Shown here: piece by piece, positions 33,727-43,050 of the stretch
How the letters are laid out: each line of letters begins with the position of its first letter
Position numbering within the stretch: position 1 is the first letter of the stretch
From: Leptospiraceae bacterium
Lineage (GTDB): Bacteria > Spirochaetota > Leptospiria > Leptospirales > Leptospiraceae
Assembly: GCA_017996175.1 (NCBI GenBank)
Contig: JAGOHK010000014.1
Span: forward strand, 1-64,000
DNA: 64,000 nt
Reading direction: 5' to 3'
Translations under genes and position numbers: made by a program
Notes under the pieces: generated by a model
Told to the model about the DNA's origin: nothing
Seen by the model: only the letters and a program-made list of their open reading frames with translations
Databases searched by the model: none

Positions 33727-35244
33727 TTAGGTCAGGGTGTCGCCTTTTATCTTTGGTTCATACAAACAATACTCACTTTTTCCTGACCGTTTGCGCTTTG
33801 CCTCATACATTGCTTGGTCTGCGTGGTGTAAAAGTGTATCTGCCTCACTCGCGTCCTGCGGGAAAATGGTAATTCCAATACTGGCACTGACCTTCGCAAA
33901 GCGACCTTGCCCAATGTCAACTGCTCGACTCACTTCCTCTAATACTTTATTTAATACTCGCTTGTAACCATCCGGCAATTTAAAATCGCCTAGCAGAATT
34001 ACAAATTCGTCACCTCCCAACCGTGCCACTGTATCTTGACTGCGGATAATCTTTCGAAATCGCTCTGCAATTTCCTTTAAGACTAAATCGCCTATTGCGT
34101 GACCAAACTCATCATTCACTGGTTTAAATCCATCTAAGTCAATGTAACAAATCCCGAGAGAAGTTTTTGTTCGCTCTGAGCGGGCAATAGCTAAACTCAT
34201 ACGGTCTTTTAGTAAAAGCCGATTTGGTAGACCGGTTAACGCATCGTGATAAGCAATTTTTTCAAGGATAGCTTGCTGTTGAATCAAATGACTCACATTA
34301 GAAAACACTGCCACATAATTACTAATAGCCCCTTCTTCTGTTTTAACTGCCGATAGCGTTAGCCACTCTGCTTCTAATTCTCCTGTCCGGCGGCGATTCT
34401 TTATTATCCCACTCCAATGACCGGAATCGTTTAAAGTATTCCAAAAATCTTCCGCTTGTTTTTTTTCTTTTAAGCCTGACTTGGGTAAACTTAGATCGTT
34501 TCCGATTATTTCCTCCATGGAAAATTCCGTTATCTCACAAAAAGAAGGATTCGCTTCTATAATTTTAAAGTCTGGATCAGTAATACAGATCGCATCTAAT
34601 GTGTTGTCAAATACATTTGCCGCCAAACGAATCTTAGCCTCAGCCATTTGTCTTTGTGTAATTTCGCGCATTAGCTCGAGTGTTCGACTAGAGAGGCTAT
34701 CATACATAGTCAGTATAGTTTCGATTAGAACTTTTAATGCACCGGTCATTTCCTTTTCTGCGGTACGTTTGGCTTCTTCTAGTGGCAAACCTGCTTTTAC
34801 CGCTAAAGCTACTTTTGACATACGTTTATCGCTATCTAAAATATGAAACGCCAACCAATGAGTTAGAAAAGAAAGAATATCCTCAATTACTCCATCTACA
34901 GACTTATCAGTCTCTTTCTCTTTGAGTATTAAAATATCGGTTACAAAATTTTTATGTTCTGCTTGATGTGCTAAATTTAGAGAATCCTCTCCTAAGTATG
35001 TAATCCAGACTTTTTCTTCGGATTGAAAATGAAACAGCGCATACTCCGTTAGTTCGTTGAAAATATTTTCCAACGTAGGTGCATCCGATCGAAATGCTAA
35101 ATGTCCCGCGAGTAAATTCAATAAATCAACGAGTCGTTTATGCTGTTCATCTATTTGCGCAATTCCCGTTTCAAAATTAGTATTCCATGGGAAAACTTCT
35201 ACCATCTTTACTTGTAGTTCTTTTTTTTGTTCCATAGAATGCAT
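33727..35244 (-). CDS. Hemerythrin-PAS-GGDEF diguanylate cyclase
   Basis: The product has 505 residues. The N-terminal bacteriohemerythrin domain (20-150) has the di-iron ligands: His in IDEQHKRL, His and Glu in FHFQSEE, HQAEH, and HWLAFHILDSD. A helical linker and a PAS domain (about 205-320) follow, then a C-terminal GGDEF domain with GGDEF intact and an RxxD I-site (RSQD) before it. Oxygen or redox state bound at the di-iron centre probably tunes c-di-GMP synthesis. It is soluble, with no membrane segment. Confidence 0.95.
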   Translation of the reverse strand: MHSMEQKKELQVKMVEVFPWNTNFETGIAQIDEQHKRLVDLLNLLAGHLAFRSDAPTLENIFNELTEYALFHFQSEEKVWITYLGEDSLNLAHQAEHKNFVTDILILKEKETDKSVDGVIEDILSFLTHWLAFHILDSDKRMSKVALAVKAGLPLEEAKRTAEKEMTGALKVLIETILTMYDSLSSRTLELMREITQRQMAEAKIRLAANVFDNTLDAICITDPDFKIIEANPSFCEITEFSMEEIIGNDLSLPKSGLKEKKQAEDFWNTLNDSGHWSGIIKNRRRTGELEAEWLTLSAVKTEEGAISNYVAVFSNVSHLIQQQAILEKIAYHDALTGLPNRLLLKDRMSLAIARSERTKTSLGICYIDLDGFKPVNDEFGHAIGDLVLKEIAERFRKIIRSQDTVARLGGDEFVILLGDFKLPDGYKRVLNKVLEEVSRAVDIGQGRFAKVSASIGITIFPQDASEADTLLHHADQAMYEAKRKRSGKSEYCLYEPKIKGDTLT

Positions 35245-35270
35245 AAGAAATAAAAATTTATGTTATCAGG

Positions 35271-35540
35271 TTACGATAAACTTGCTTCACTTGGAACTTC
35301 AATTAAGAAATATCCACTTTTTTGGCTTTCTCGAATTGGCAAAAATATAGTTTGAGAATTCGACCGTTTAATATAGATTCCTAATTCTTCCGAATTCTCT
35401 GGCGTTTTCTCAATATTTGCCTCTGGGTATATGTTTTGAAAAAAAGTAATGATTTCTGGAATCGTGTGAAAGGTTTCTATTGTTGATCCAGCCTGATGGT
35501 TTTCAATTCCAAAAAATTTAAGTATTTGTTCAAATATCAT
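35271..35540 (-). CDS. Small hypothetical protein
   Basis: The product has 89 residues, is acidic, and has no signal peptide. A helical N-terminus ('MIFEQILKFFGIE') is followed by a beta-type region ('TIFLPIRESQKSGYFLIEVP'). A clear AAAGGAAA ribosome binding site precedes the ATG. It lies 26 bases upstream of the hemerythrin-GGDEF gene on the same strand and may be co-transcribed with it. The family is not recognised. Confidence 0.65.
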   Translation of the reverse strand: MIFEQILKFFGIENHQAGSTIETFHTIPEIITFFQNIYPEANIEKTPENSEELGIYIKRSNSQTIFLPIRESQKSGYFLIEVPSEASLS

Positions 35541-35704
35541 ATTTGTTTCCTTTTGCTATTTTCATTTCTCAAAATTTCCTTTCGCATGTTTGACAATCTA
35601 TTCTGTATATGTGTTCGCAAGTTTCTCCCATAATCGTAGGTTTATAATTTACCTTTAAATAGTCATTCAGATTATTTGCCACGGTTTTTTTACAAAGTAT
35701 TTTT

Positions 35705-36124
35705 TCAAATACAATATACTATTTTAGGCACACCATTTTCCATTCCAAATACAAATGCATTTTGTTCAAACGCTTTCGCTAACTTCTTAGCTATTTGTAA
35801 ATCTATTCCAAATGCACAAAACGATTCTTCTTTCCAAGTATTATCTCCAGACTCACCAATGCCTTTGCAGTATAGAATTTCTTTTTGGATTAGAAATTTT
35901 TCTAATTCTAAATTTCTAATACGATTTTCTTCAATAGGCTTTAGAGAAGAATTAGGATTTGCCGCTGTTATGAATGCAAAATTATTTACTCGAAGATCAT
36001 CAAGGATTTGCTTCATTTCAATTGATACCTTTCCTACCTTTAGTATAATTTCTTTTTGATCAAAAAATACTTTGTAATCAGTATCCTCATATACCTTTCT
36101 TAATTCGGCTGAAATTTTACTCAT
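35705..36124 (-). CDS. DUF3293-like protein
   Basis: The product has 139 residues from the ATG at 36124; an in-frame TTG four codons earlier is an alternative. The pattern 'FAFITAANPNSSLKPIEENR', then 'GIGESGDNTWKEESFCAFG', then 'LAKAFEQNAFVFG' follows the layout of DUF3293 (A-x-x-P-x-S ... N ... W-E-E-S-x-x-x-G ... F-x-Q-x-A). Function is unknown. It is a cytoplasmic single gene. Confidence 0.75.
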   Translation of the reverse strand: MSKISAELRKVYEDTDYKVFFDQKEIILKVGKVSIEMKQILDDLRVNNFAFITAANPNSSLKPIEENRIRNLELEKFLIQKEILYCKGIGESGDNTWKEESFCAFGIDLQIAKKLAKAFEQNAFVFGMENGVPKIVYCI

Positions 36125-36168
36125 CCTAAATAACAAAACTCGAAATAAAAAAATTAGCTTCCAATTAT

Positions 36169-36762
36169 TTAAAGCTTAAAAGGCAATAAGTTCTTCATTG
36201 GAATCGTTGCGGTAGGAAACCATATCAAGACACCAATACTAAATACAAGAAGTAGATAGATAATCTTTTTTCTTGAAAGCGGATTACCAGCATTCTTCTC
36301 CGTATGCACAAACCAAAAAATACAAACAAGGCTAAATAGAAATTCGATCCCAATGGCAAGATGCGGAAATTTTAAATAAGAATTTAAACCAACACTTATT
36401 GAATCAACTCCTAACAATTGGTGTTCAAATCCGACAATAAAATCACAAAGCACATGAAACAAAGTGAGAAAACCGCACCAAAAAGCAAACGACCGATCTT
36501 TAAAAAAAACAAATATAATCCCTCCGACGGCAAATCCTTGTAATGCGGCAGGAATTAAATTATGAGAGTATGTCATCTGCACTTGTAAACCTTGAATCGT
36601 AGCATCCAAGAGAGAAGCGGGTTTAGTTTCTTCAATACCTAAGAGTGCAAGAAGTAACCATAGAAATTCTGGAACATTGGAGCAAACTAGAAGTATCCAG
36701 AAGGGGTATCTTTTGAACTTACTATAAGGAATTAAAGCAGAAGCGTAATGACCTAGAATCAT
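36169..36762 (-). CDS. Multi-pass membrane protein (YdjM/DUF457-like layout)
   Basis: The product has 197 residues from the ATG at 36762, which has a perfect AAAGGAGAA site; the longer open frame to 36864 lacks one. About five or six transmembrane helices are visible. The N-terminal 'HYASALIPYSKFKRYPFW' and later 'YSHNLIPA' and 'FHVLCDFIVGFEHQ' recall the His/Asp positions of membrane-bound metal-dependent hydrolases (YdjM-like). Function is unproven. Confidence 0.7.
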   Translation of the reverse strand: MILGHYASALIPYSKFKRYPFWILLVCSNVPEFLWLLLALLGIEETKPASLLDATIQGLQVQMTYSHNLIPAALQGFAVGGIIFVFFKDRSFAFWCGFLTLFHVLCDFIVGFEHQLLGVDSISVGLNSYLKFPHLAIGIEFLFSLVCIFWFVHTEKNAGNPLSRKKIIYLLLVFSIGVLIWFPTATIPMKNLLPFKL

Positions 36763-36970
36763 AAGTTCTCCTTTGTGACGATTTTGTTGATTAAATAAAA
36801 ACCGAACAAATAAAATAGAATCATTGTAATTATTAGTGTTGGCATAACCTGTTTTGAGATTCAATTGAATTTTTGTAAAGTAAAATCTAATTTCATTTTA
36901 GAAATCCATCTGGATAACATTCCTATTGACTATTTATCCTACACAAGATTTCTATCACTAGGAGTATTCA

Positions 36971-38599
36971 ATGAAGTGGTGGCAAACAACAACAATTTAT
37001 CAAATCTATCCAAGGTCATTTTTTGATACGAATGAAGATGGGATAGGCGATTTAAAAGGAATCCTTTCGAAATTAGATTATATAAAAGACTTAGGATTTG
37101 AAACGATTTGGATTTCTCCTTTTTACAAAAGTCCCGGAAAAGACTTTCATTACGACATTAGCGATTACTTATCAATAGACCCAATTTTTGGAACGTTAGA
37201 CGATGTAGATATATTGATTAAAGAAACTCATAAAAGAAAAATGCGAATTGTATTTGATATGGTACTAAACCATACATCAAACGAACATCCTTGGTTTCTG
37301 GAATCTAGGTCAAGTAAAGACAATCCAAAACGAGATTGGTATATATGGAAAAAAGGAAAGGCGAAAGACTCACCACCTAACAACTGGATGTCGATGATTA
37401 ATAAACCCGGATGGAATTACGATGCTCTAACGGATGAATGGTATTTTGCGAACTTTTTAGATTTTCAACCGGATTTGAATTATAGAAATCCTGAAGTAAA
37501 AGAAACTATGTTTGCCATTATGCGCTTTTGGTTGGATAAAGGTGTAGATGGATTTCGCCTGGATATATTCAATAGTATCTATAAAGATACTTGGTTTAGA
37601 GATAATCCATTTTCGCTTCGATTTATTCCAACTCCTGATTCGCAGGATGAAGCTTTTTTCCAAAAGAAAATTCATACCTTAAATCACCCGGACTGCTTTA
37701 AACTCGCGAAAGAAATCCATTCTCTTTTAGATGAATACCCATCAGATAGATTTTTACTTGGGGAAGTAAGTGGGAATGATACTATCTTGAAAAAATTTTT
37801 AGGAGAGGATAATGAGGGATTACATCTAGTATTCCAATTTGAACTGATTCACTTTCAATTCTCTGCCAAGTTCTTTCAAGACCTTCTAGTAAAAAATGAG
37901 GCTATTTATCCTTATCCGTATACTCCGACTTACGTCTATGGAAACCACGACCAGATGCGTTATATTGAAAAGATAGATCGTAATCCAGGCAAAGCAAAAC
38001 TTCTCGCCTTATTCCAATTTACCGCTCGCGGAATTCCAGTTGTATACTATGGTGAAGAAATAGGAATGCAAGATACAGATATTCCAAACTGGGAAGGAAA
38101 AGATCCAATTGCCCAGCAAAATGCATTTTTCCCTAAGTTTCTAGCAAATGCTATCGGTGTTTACATGAACCGAGACAATTGTAGAACTCCGATGCAATGG
38201 AATTCTACCGCCAACGCAGGATTTACCGCAGCAACAGTAAAACCATGGATTGCAGTTTCTCCCGATTATCCACATGTCAATGTAGAGACAGAGTCCTCTG
38301 ACGAAAATTCTATTCTGAATACATACAAAGGTCTTTTAAAACTTAGAAATGAAAATCCTGCTTTTCAAATAGGAAATTTAGAAGTAGTAATGGATTACAA
38401 GGAGTATCCAAACTTACTTGTATTCAGCCGATCAGATGGTAAAAAGAGTTTTGAAGTATTTCTGAATTTTGGATCAGAGAAATTAGAGATCAAATTACCC
38501 GCTATTCGAAAGTCTATCTTCGCTTTAACAGGTGCTACGATTAGTTCTGATTCAAAGTTAGAGCTAGCGGCAAATAGCGGTATTGTGCTAGTAGTGTAA
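36971..38599 (+). CDS. GH13 alpha-glucosidase / oligo-1,6-glucosidase type
   Basis: The product has 542 residues and is a typical GH13 barrel: conserved region I 'DMVLNHTS', region II 'GFRLDIFN' with nucleophile Asp198, acid/base Glu265 in 'LGEVSG', and region IV 'YGNHDQMR' with Asp327. 'NRDNCRTPMQWNSTANAGF' precedes the C-terminal beta-domain, as in oligo-1,6-glucosidase, alpha-glucosidase and trehalose-forming relatives. It has no signal peptide, so it is cytoplasmic. It probably splits alpha-glucosides or trehalose-like sugars. A TAGGAG site precedes the start. Confidence 0.93.
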   Translation: MKWWQTTTIYQIYPRSFFDTNEDGIGDLKGILSKLDYIKDLGFETIWISPFYKSPGKDFHYDISDYLSIDPIFGTLDDVDILIKETHKRKMRIVFDMVLNHTSNEHPWFLESRSSKDNPKRDWYIWKKGKAKDSPPNNWMSMINKPGWNYDALTDEWYFANFLDFQPDLNYRNPEVKETMFAIMRFWLDKGVDGFRLDIFNSIYKDTWFRDNPFSLRFIPTPDSQDEAFFQKKIHTLNHPDCFKLAKEIHSLLDEYPSDRFLLGEVSGNDTILKKFLGEDNEGLHLVFQFELIHFQFSAKFFQDLLVKNEAIYPYPYTPTYVYGNHDQMRYIEKIDRNPGKAKLLALFQFTARGIPVVYYGEEIGMQDTDIPNWEGKDPIAQQNAFFPKFLANAIGVYMNRDNCRTPMQWNSTANAGFTAATVKPWIAVSPDYPHVNVETESSDENSILNTYKGLLKLRNENPAFQIGNLEVVMDYKEYPNLLVFSRSDGKKSFEVFLNFGSEKLEIKLPAIRKSIFALTGATISSDSKLELAANSGIVLVV

Positions 38600-38608
38600 A
38601 AACCTGCC

Positions 38609-38658
38609 ATTATCACCTATTATGCTGCGACCCAGGGAGTAGCATAATAGGTGATAAT
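38609..38658. terminator. 18-bp perfect hairpin between convergent genes
   Basis: Bases 38609-38626 (ATTATCACCTATTATGCT) pair exactly with 38641-38658 around a 14-base loop. It lies between the stop codons of the GH13 and SDR genes, where a two-way terminator is expected. No long T-run follows on either strand, so it may instead be a palindromic repeat acting as an mRNA-stabilising end. Confidence 0.55.
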
Positions 38659-38662
38659 AAAC

Positions 38663-39439
38663 CTATGCCTTCTTAGTCTTAGGTGCAAAAATTCTTACAA
38701 AATTGTCGGTCAATGGCGGAAAGATTCTTGCTATATCATAAATTTCAGGATAGGCGACAACGATTTTTTTATCGAGATAACCTTCTACGATTTTTTCTGC
38801 CATGATAGCTCTATCGCCTACCGGCATCATCTTCATGATCGCATTCTCATCGTAACCCGCACGTGCCCCTTTTTCCAAAGCAGTGCTTACAGGTCCTGGG
38901 TAAACTGTTAAGACATGAATTCCATCATCCTTAACTTCCCCTGCAAGAACTTCAGAAGCCATACCAAAACCTGCTTTCGATCCTGCATACCAGGTAGAAC
39001 CGGGTAATGGTGTTTTGCCTGCCATACTCGCGATATTGATAATTCCACCTGTTTTTCGAGAAAGCATAGATGGTAGTAAAAGTTTAATCAATTTCATAGG
39101 AGCAATTAAATCAAGGGTTAACATTAACATGCCCCTCTCCCAACTCATCACGGAGAAATCTTCAATAATCATAATTCCTGCGTTATTAATTAGAACATCT
39201 ACATCACCAAATCCCGATTTGACATTAGCCAATACGGATTCGAACTCATCGAGTTTTGTAAGATCGAGAGGATACCCTTTTACTTGAATCCCAGCTGCTG
39301 TCATTTTTTCAGTGGTGATTTTTAATTGTTTCTCGTCTTTATCCAAAATGGAAAAAGTATCTTTTGGAAATTTAGAATACCAATACTCTACAATACTTTC
39401 TCCAATCCCTGTTGCCGCGCCTGTTATTAATATATGCAT
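38663..39439 (-). CDS. Short-chain dehydrogenase/reductase (SDR)
   Basis: This NAD(P)-dependent oxidoreductase is 258 residues, a classic SDR length. The cofactor motif TGAATGIG is at residues 6-13, NNAG at 85-88, and the catalytic Ser138, Tyr151 and Lys155 in 'IASMAGK ... WYAGSK'. The C-terminal helix and 'VYPGPVSTAL' are normal. The substrate is not predictable. It stands alone, convergent with the GH13 gene. Confidence 0.93.
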   Translation of the reverse strand: MHILITGAATGIGESIVEYWYSKFPKDTFSILDKDEKQLKITTEKMTAAGIQVKGYPLDLTKLDEFESVLANVKSGFGDVDVLINNAGIMIIEDFSVMSWERGMLMLTLDLIAPMKLIKLLLPSMLSRKTGGIINIASMAGKTPLPGSTWYAGSKAGFGMASEVLAGEVKDDGIHVLTVYPGPVSTALEKGARAGYDENAIMKMMPVGDRAIMAEKIVEGYLDKKIVVAYPEIYDIARIFPPLTDNFVRIFAPKTKKA

Positions 39440-39480
39440 AATTGATAATTGAAAAAATCTATTTAGTTAGGCAAGTAAAA

Positions 39481-39741
39481 TTAAGCAGCATTTTTTCTTG
39501 CAACCGAAAGATCGTATTCCGCTTGCATCCTTACCCATAACTCCGCCGTAGTTCCGATCACTTTCTCTAGCACCAGTGCAAATTCAGGACTAATAGCTCG
39601 TTTACCATTTACTATTTCATTTATCTTGCGAGGAGAGCATTTACATTTCTCTGCAAATTGGGATTGATTCAAACCCATCTCTTTCATATAAATTTCGAAA
39701 AGGACTTGCCCAGGATGCATTGGTTTTGGGTTTTTTATCAT
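39481..39741 (-). CDS. higA: HigA-type antitoxin (XRE HTH)
   Basis: The product has 86 residues, with the HTH 'LNQSQFAEKCKCSPRKINEI' followed by 'VNGKRAISPEFALVLEKVIG', the HigA/VapI family signature. Its opening 'NPKPMHPGQVLFEIYMKE' is also typical. It neutralises the toxin encoded 2 bases upstream and probably represses the operon. Toxin-first gene order fits HigBA. Confidence 0.93.
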   Translation of the reverse strand: MIKNPKPMHPGQVLFEIYMKEMGLNQSQFAEKCKCSPRKINEIVNGKRAISPEFALVLEKVIGTTAELWVRMQAEYDLSVARKNAA

Positions 39742-39743
39742 AA

Positions 39744-40040
39744 TTAGCCTCTGTGATAGTTCTCTATTTTAACATCTAAAAATTCGCCATCTTTAAATTG
39801 AAAAGTAATACACCAAGGAAGATTAATAGTAATACTCCATTCCAATTTCCTATTGCCCTTTAGTTTATGAAGCCTGATGTTCGGTGGTTGACCTTTTATT
39901 TTTAAATCATTCAAAGTAGAAGTACTATGCATAATCGTTAAAAGCGCTTTCGCTCGTATCCAAATTTCTCTAGGAAAATTTTTACAGGTATTAGTTTCCC
40001 ATAATTCTTCCGTAGCTCTATTTGCAAAATTCCGAATCAT
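39744..40040 (-). CDS. higB: HigB toxin
   Basis: The product has 98 residues of the RelE-superfamily HigB type: 'TEELWETNTCKNFPREIWIRA' and 'PPNIRLHKLKGNRKLEWSIT' followed by 'LPWCITFQFKDGEFLDVKIENYH'. It is predicted to be a ribosome-dependent mRNA interferase. It precedes its antitoxin with a 2-base gap. The catalytic Arg and His positions are kept. Confidence 0.92.
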   Translation of the reverse strand: MIRNFANRATEELWETNTCKNFPREIWIRAKALLTIMHSTSTLNDLKIKGQPPNIRLHKLKGNRKLEWSITINLPWCITFQFKDGEFLDVKIENYHRG

Positions 40041-40086
40041 AAACTATTACACTATACGGTATAACGGGAAATTTAACAAGTAAAAA

Positions 40087-40693
40087 TTATGCGAGTTGTA
40101 ATTTTTGAAATCTATACTGTGTTCGGGATAAGATTGCAATTATTTCCTTGCAGTTCCCTTTTCGCGCGCGGTCTAAAGGAGTTTTACCGCTCGCATCTTT
40201 TATTTTCGTATTCGCACCTTTATCGACTAAATACTTTACGATTTCTACATGCCCCCGTATGCAAGCCCAGAATAATGGAGTGTAACCTCCATTGTATTCT
40301 TCATTTATATCAGCACCATCGTAAACTAAAAGCTCCATAACTTCAAGATGCCCATAATAACGGAGTATGATTTTTATTATCCCTTGCATTTTTTTTTGCC
40401 CCTTTCTGGATTAAAAACTTAGCTACTTCAAGTCTACCAAAATGACTTGCTAAATGTAGTGGAGTTTGTCCAAGTTTGTCCTGCACATTTATGTCAAATT
40501 GATTAGTAATTAATTGTTTAACTGTTGGCAAATCACCGTTTGCCGAAGCAATATGTAATGTGGTCCATAATAAATTAGATTCTGTGTTAACTTCCCCTTG
40601 TCCAGGTGTTAAAGGAGTTTTCTGTTGTCTGGATGTCGTCGGACATTTTAATAAGCAAAAAAATAACAGGATAATCAGTATTAGCTTTTTCAT
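40087..40693 (-). pseudogene. Ankyrin-repeat lipoprotein split by a 14-bp repeat deletion
   Basis: Two frames (40343-40693 and 40087-40389) together encode a signal sequence ending in Leu-Leu-Lys-Cys (residue 17), then about four ankyrin repeats. The first frame ends 'HTPLLWAS' and stops; the second resumes with 'YYGHLEVMELLVYDGADIN'. Both readings use the same bases. Restoring a second copy of TATTATGGGCATCT (14 bases) gives one continuous frame with exact 33-residue spacing (TPLHLASHFG... to TPLLWASYYG...). The gene therefore probably lost one copy of a 14-bp tandem repeat. An assembly error is the alternative. Confidence 0.85.
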
Positions 40694-40818
40694 TTCATTA
40701 ATATAAATTCAAAAGCTCCAACGGAGTGTAATACATTCTGCATAATAAAAACAGATTCTCGCTTCCTAAGGGTCGTTCGAACATCAGTAAGGACTATGCA
40801 GATTAATTCTAAAAATTT

Positions 40819-41175
40819 CTATTTTGGCGCGTAACGGGTGTAAGTCTTATCTCCGAGGATTAGTTTTTCTCCGTCAATCTTTACTGGAACAGTTTCCGTT
40901 TTACTTAAATCAGTGCGTTCCATTGTAAGTTTGTCACCGGTTACTGACCATTTGCCTTCCCACATCGTTGCCTCTCCATCTGGTCCTTGGATATGCAAAC
41001 GACCGTCTTGGAAAAAGTCTAAACCGATCTGGTCTGCCGTAGTATTCCAGCCATAAGTTCCTTCTTTGCTGACTAAAAACGCTTTTATATCCGCCTCAGA
41101 TGCTCCCTTTTTGCAACCAATCAATAAAACCGATAGACACAAAGCCGTAACGATTATCTGTAAAATTTTTTTCAT
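40819..41175 (-). CDS. Putative lipoprotein
   Basis: The product has 118 residues with a signal ending in Leu-Leu-Ile-Gly-Cys (Cys21), a standard lipobox. The mature domain is beta-rich ('GLDFFQDGRLHIQGPDGEA', 'MWEGKWSVTGDKLTMERTD'), with an alternating-strand pattern like small lipocalin-like or META-like barrel proteins. It is probably anchored in the inner or outer membrane. Function is unknown. Confidence 0.8.
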   Translation of the reverse strand: MKKILQIIVTALCLSVLLIGCKKGASEADIKAFLVSKEGTYGWNTTADQIGLDFFQDGRLHIQGPDGEATMWEGKWSVTGDKLTMERTDLSKTETVPVKIDGEKLILGDKTYTRYAPK

Positions 41176-41251
41176 TTTCTATTTTCACTCCTTTGTATTG
41201 AATTAACGTCATTTTAAAAATCTTTGGGAAATAAGGAATCAATAAACGGGA

Positions 41252-41290
41252 TTTTTGAAGGTGCGAAAGCGTTTTCGCACTTTCAAAAAT
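41252..41290. other. Hairpin between lipoprotein and fapA
   Basis: TTTTTGAAGGTGCGAAA pairs with TTTCGCACTTTCAAAAA around a short GCG loop (one mismatch). It lies 84 bases beyond the fapA stop on the minus strand. The flanking A/T runs belong to the stem, so it is only a weak candidate terminator. Confidence 0.5.
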
Positions 41291-41373
41291 TACGTTCACA
41301 CCTTCTAAAAAATATATTCTCGCGGTTTAAAATTTTGATCGCCTGTAGAGCGATTGCATTTAAATGGGAAGGA

Positions 41374-43041
41374 TTATTTGTCTTTTTTTGCGCGAGGTGG
41401 CAATGTCGAACGAGTTGGAATTCCCTCTTCATTATTGTAAATAAAACAACGCCCGTTATAAGTTTTGAGTTCTGAATTATAAATTTTACCTTTGCCGAGG
41501 TTAACGGATACTTTGGGAAATAGGCTTTTTTCCACGTCTACGAATGCTTCGCCAGAAGGTTCATAGCTTACAACTAACGTTTCATATTGAGTTTTGGTAT
41601 TGGCGAGTAAGTCGATGTATTTTTTTTCTACCTCATAGAGTTTTAGAAGCATAGATTTTTCTTCCGGAGTATTTTCTTTTTTGGGATCAATGAGTTTTGT
41701 CATACTTTGTTTTACTTTTTTTAAAATTTCTTCATGGGAAAAAATTTCTTCTTTCATCTTACGAAGTTCTTCTAGAATTTCTGGAGGCAAACCGACAATT
41801 ACCTCTGTTTTAGTTTCTACAACTGCCCCTAGTTTACTGACCGCAATCATTTTTCCTGCAATAGCCTCTCCACCGATTAATTCCCCCCGCCCTCCTTTAA
41901 TTGTAATCGAATCTCCTGCAACTAATTCAGAATGCATAGATGCCTCTTCTATAAAAATACTTCGTCCTGCTTTGATATTTCCCTGCTCCACAAACCGAGC
42001 GTACACATCTGCCTTGGATTCTATCACTCCCCCATTTCGCCCCATCACACCACCGGATAACACAATGTCACGCTCTGCATACAAAAAGACTCTTCCCACA
42101 CTTTTTTTAATCATGAGAGATCCTTTTGTGCGGAGTGTAAAATTATCCGCAACCGTTCCATCTACAATGATCGTTCCCGGAAAATCGACATTACCCGTTG
42201 AATAGTCTACATTTTCTAAATAACAAACCTCATCCACACGAATCGTTCCATCTCTTTCTAAAATAGGTCTGCCTGCAATTTTTGCAGTTAACTTCTTAGA
42301 GTCTTCCGACAATTCGCAATTAGCCCCAATTTTCCATTCCCCTTCGAGAGGTTTATCCATTGGAACTTCTTCACTAAAAACATTTTTTCCATTTGTTCCA
42401 GGTCTCGCGTCTATCTTCTCTGCTAGAATCCCGCCTTGTTTGGTATTTTTGATTACTTGAATGTCTTTAAAATCTACTCGTCCATGAGTATCTTCATGCA
42501 GATTAGGTTTGTTATGCGGCTCGAATAAAACTTTGATATAACCGTTAATACTTGGTGTAGGTTTTAGTCCTTCTGCCACAAGAGTTTTAATGAAATACTT
42601 TTGGTTATCCAATAAATGCGCGACTACATCTTCTTTGATTCCAAAAAAAATTCCGTTTGTCTTTAGAGATTCAATCACTCTTTCTTTTCCGAGCGTTAGT
42701 CCCCCATGGAGTGCAGGGTAGATAATAATAAAAGCCTGCATTTTATCGGGCGAAATTTCGATTTCTAATTTGGAATCAACTGGATTTCCGCCCGTCCAGA
42801 CTGCGATTTGATGATCTCTCCCGTCTGCATTGGCAACGATTACTTCTACCTGTGCTCTATCATATCCATCTATATTAAACAGCTTCAATCTTTGAAATAC
42901 ATCTTGCCTTGTAACAGGTTTACCGTTCTTACCCGGCTTATATACAGCAAGTACTGCATGGTTGTTTTCATTTTTAATTTGAAAAGATCCATTTTCTTTA
43001 TTTTCAAGGTCTTTTAAGATTGATTCTGTGAAGTTATTCAT
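41374..43041 (-). CDS. fapA: FapA (DUF342) family protein
   Basis: The product has 555 residues. The N-terminal part (about 1-230) is FapA-specific ('GTNGKNVFSEEVP', typical 'G-T-N-G' motif before the beta-helix). The central right-handed parallel beta-helix (about 240-400) has repeats such as 'GTIIVDGTVADNFTLRTKGS' and 'GKMIAVSKLGA'. A coiled coil (410-500) and a small C-terminal domain follow. In other bacteria FapA proteins link to flagellar or cell-surface polarity and membrane fluidity, but no precise role is settled. It lies 9 bases downstream of the CoA-binding protein gene and may be co-transcribed with it. Confidence 0.9.
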   Translation of the reverse strand: MNNFTESILKDLENKENGSFQIKNENNHAVLAVYKPGKNGKPVTRQDVFQRLKLFNIDGYDRAQVEVIVANADGRDHQIAVWTGGNPVDSKLEIEISPDKMQAFIIIYPALHGGLTLGKERVIESLKTNGIFFGIKEDVVAHLLDNQKYFIKTLVAEGLKPTPSINGYIKVLFEPHNKPNLHEDTHGRVDFKDIQVIKNTKQGGILAEKIDARPGTNGKNVFSEEVPMDKPLEGEWKIGANCELSEDSKKLTAKIAGRPILERDGTIRVDEVCYLENVDYSTGNVDFPGTIIVDGTVADNFTLRTKGSLMIKKSVGRVFLYAERDIVLSGGVMGRNGGVIESKADVYARFVEQGNIKAGRSIFIEEASMHSELVAGDSITIKGGRGELIGGEAIAGKMIAVSKLGAVVETKTEVIVGLPPEILEELRKMKEEIFSHEEILKKVKQSMTKLIDPKKENTPEEKSMLLKLYEVEKKYIDLLANTKTQYETLVVSYEPSGEAFVDVEKSLFPKVSVNLGKGKIYNSELKTYNGRCFIYNNEEGIPTRSTLPPRAKKDK

Positions 43042-43050
43042 CGTTTGCCC

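Noticed and set aside
39481-40040. Defence island around HigBA
   Set aside because: Neighbours are an SDR and an ankyrin lipoprotein; no restriction, CBASS, or other defence genes are seen.
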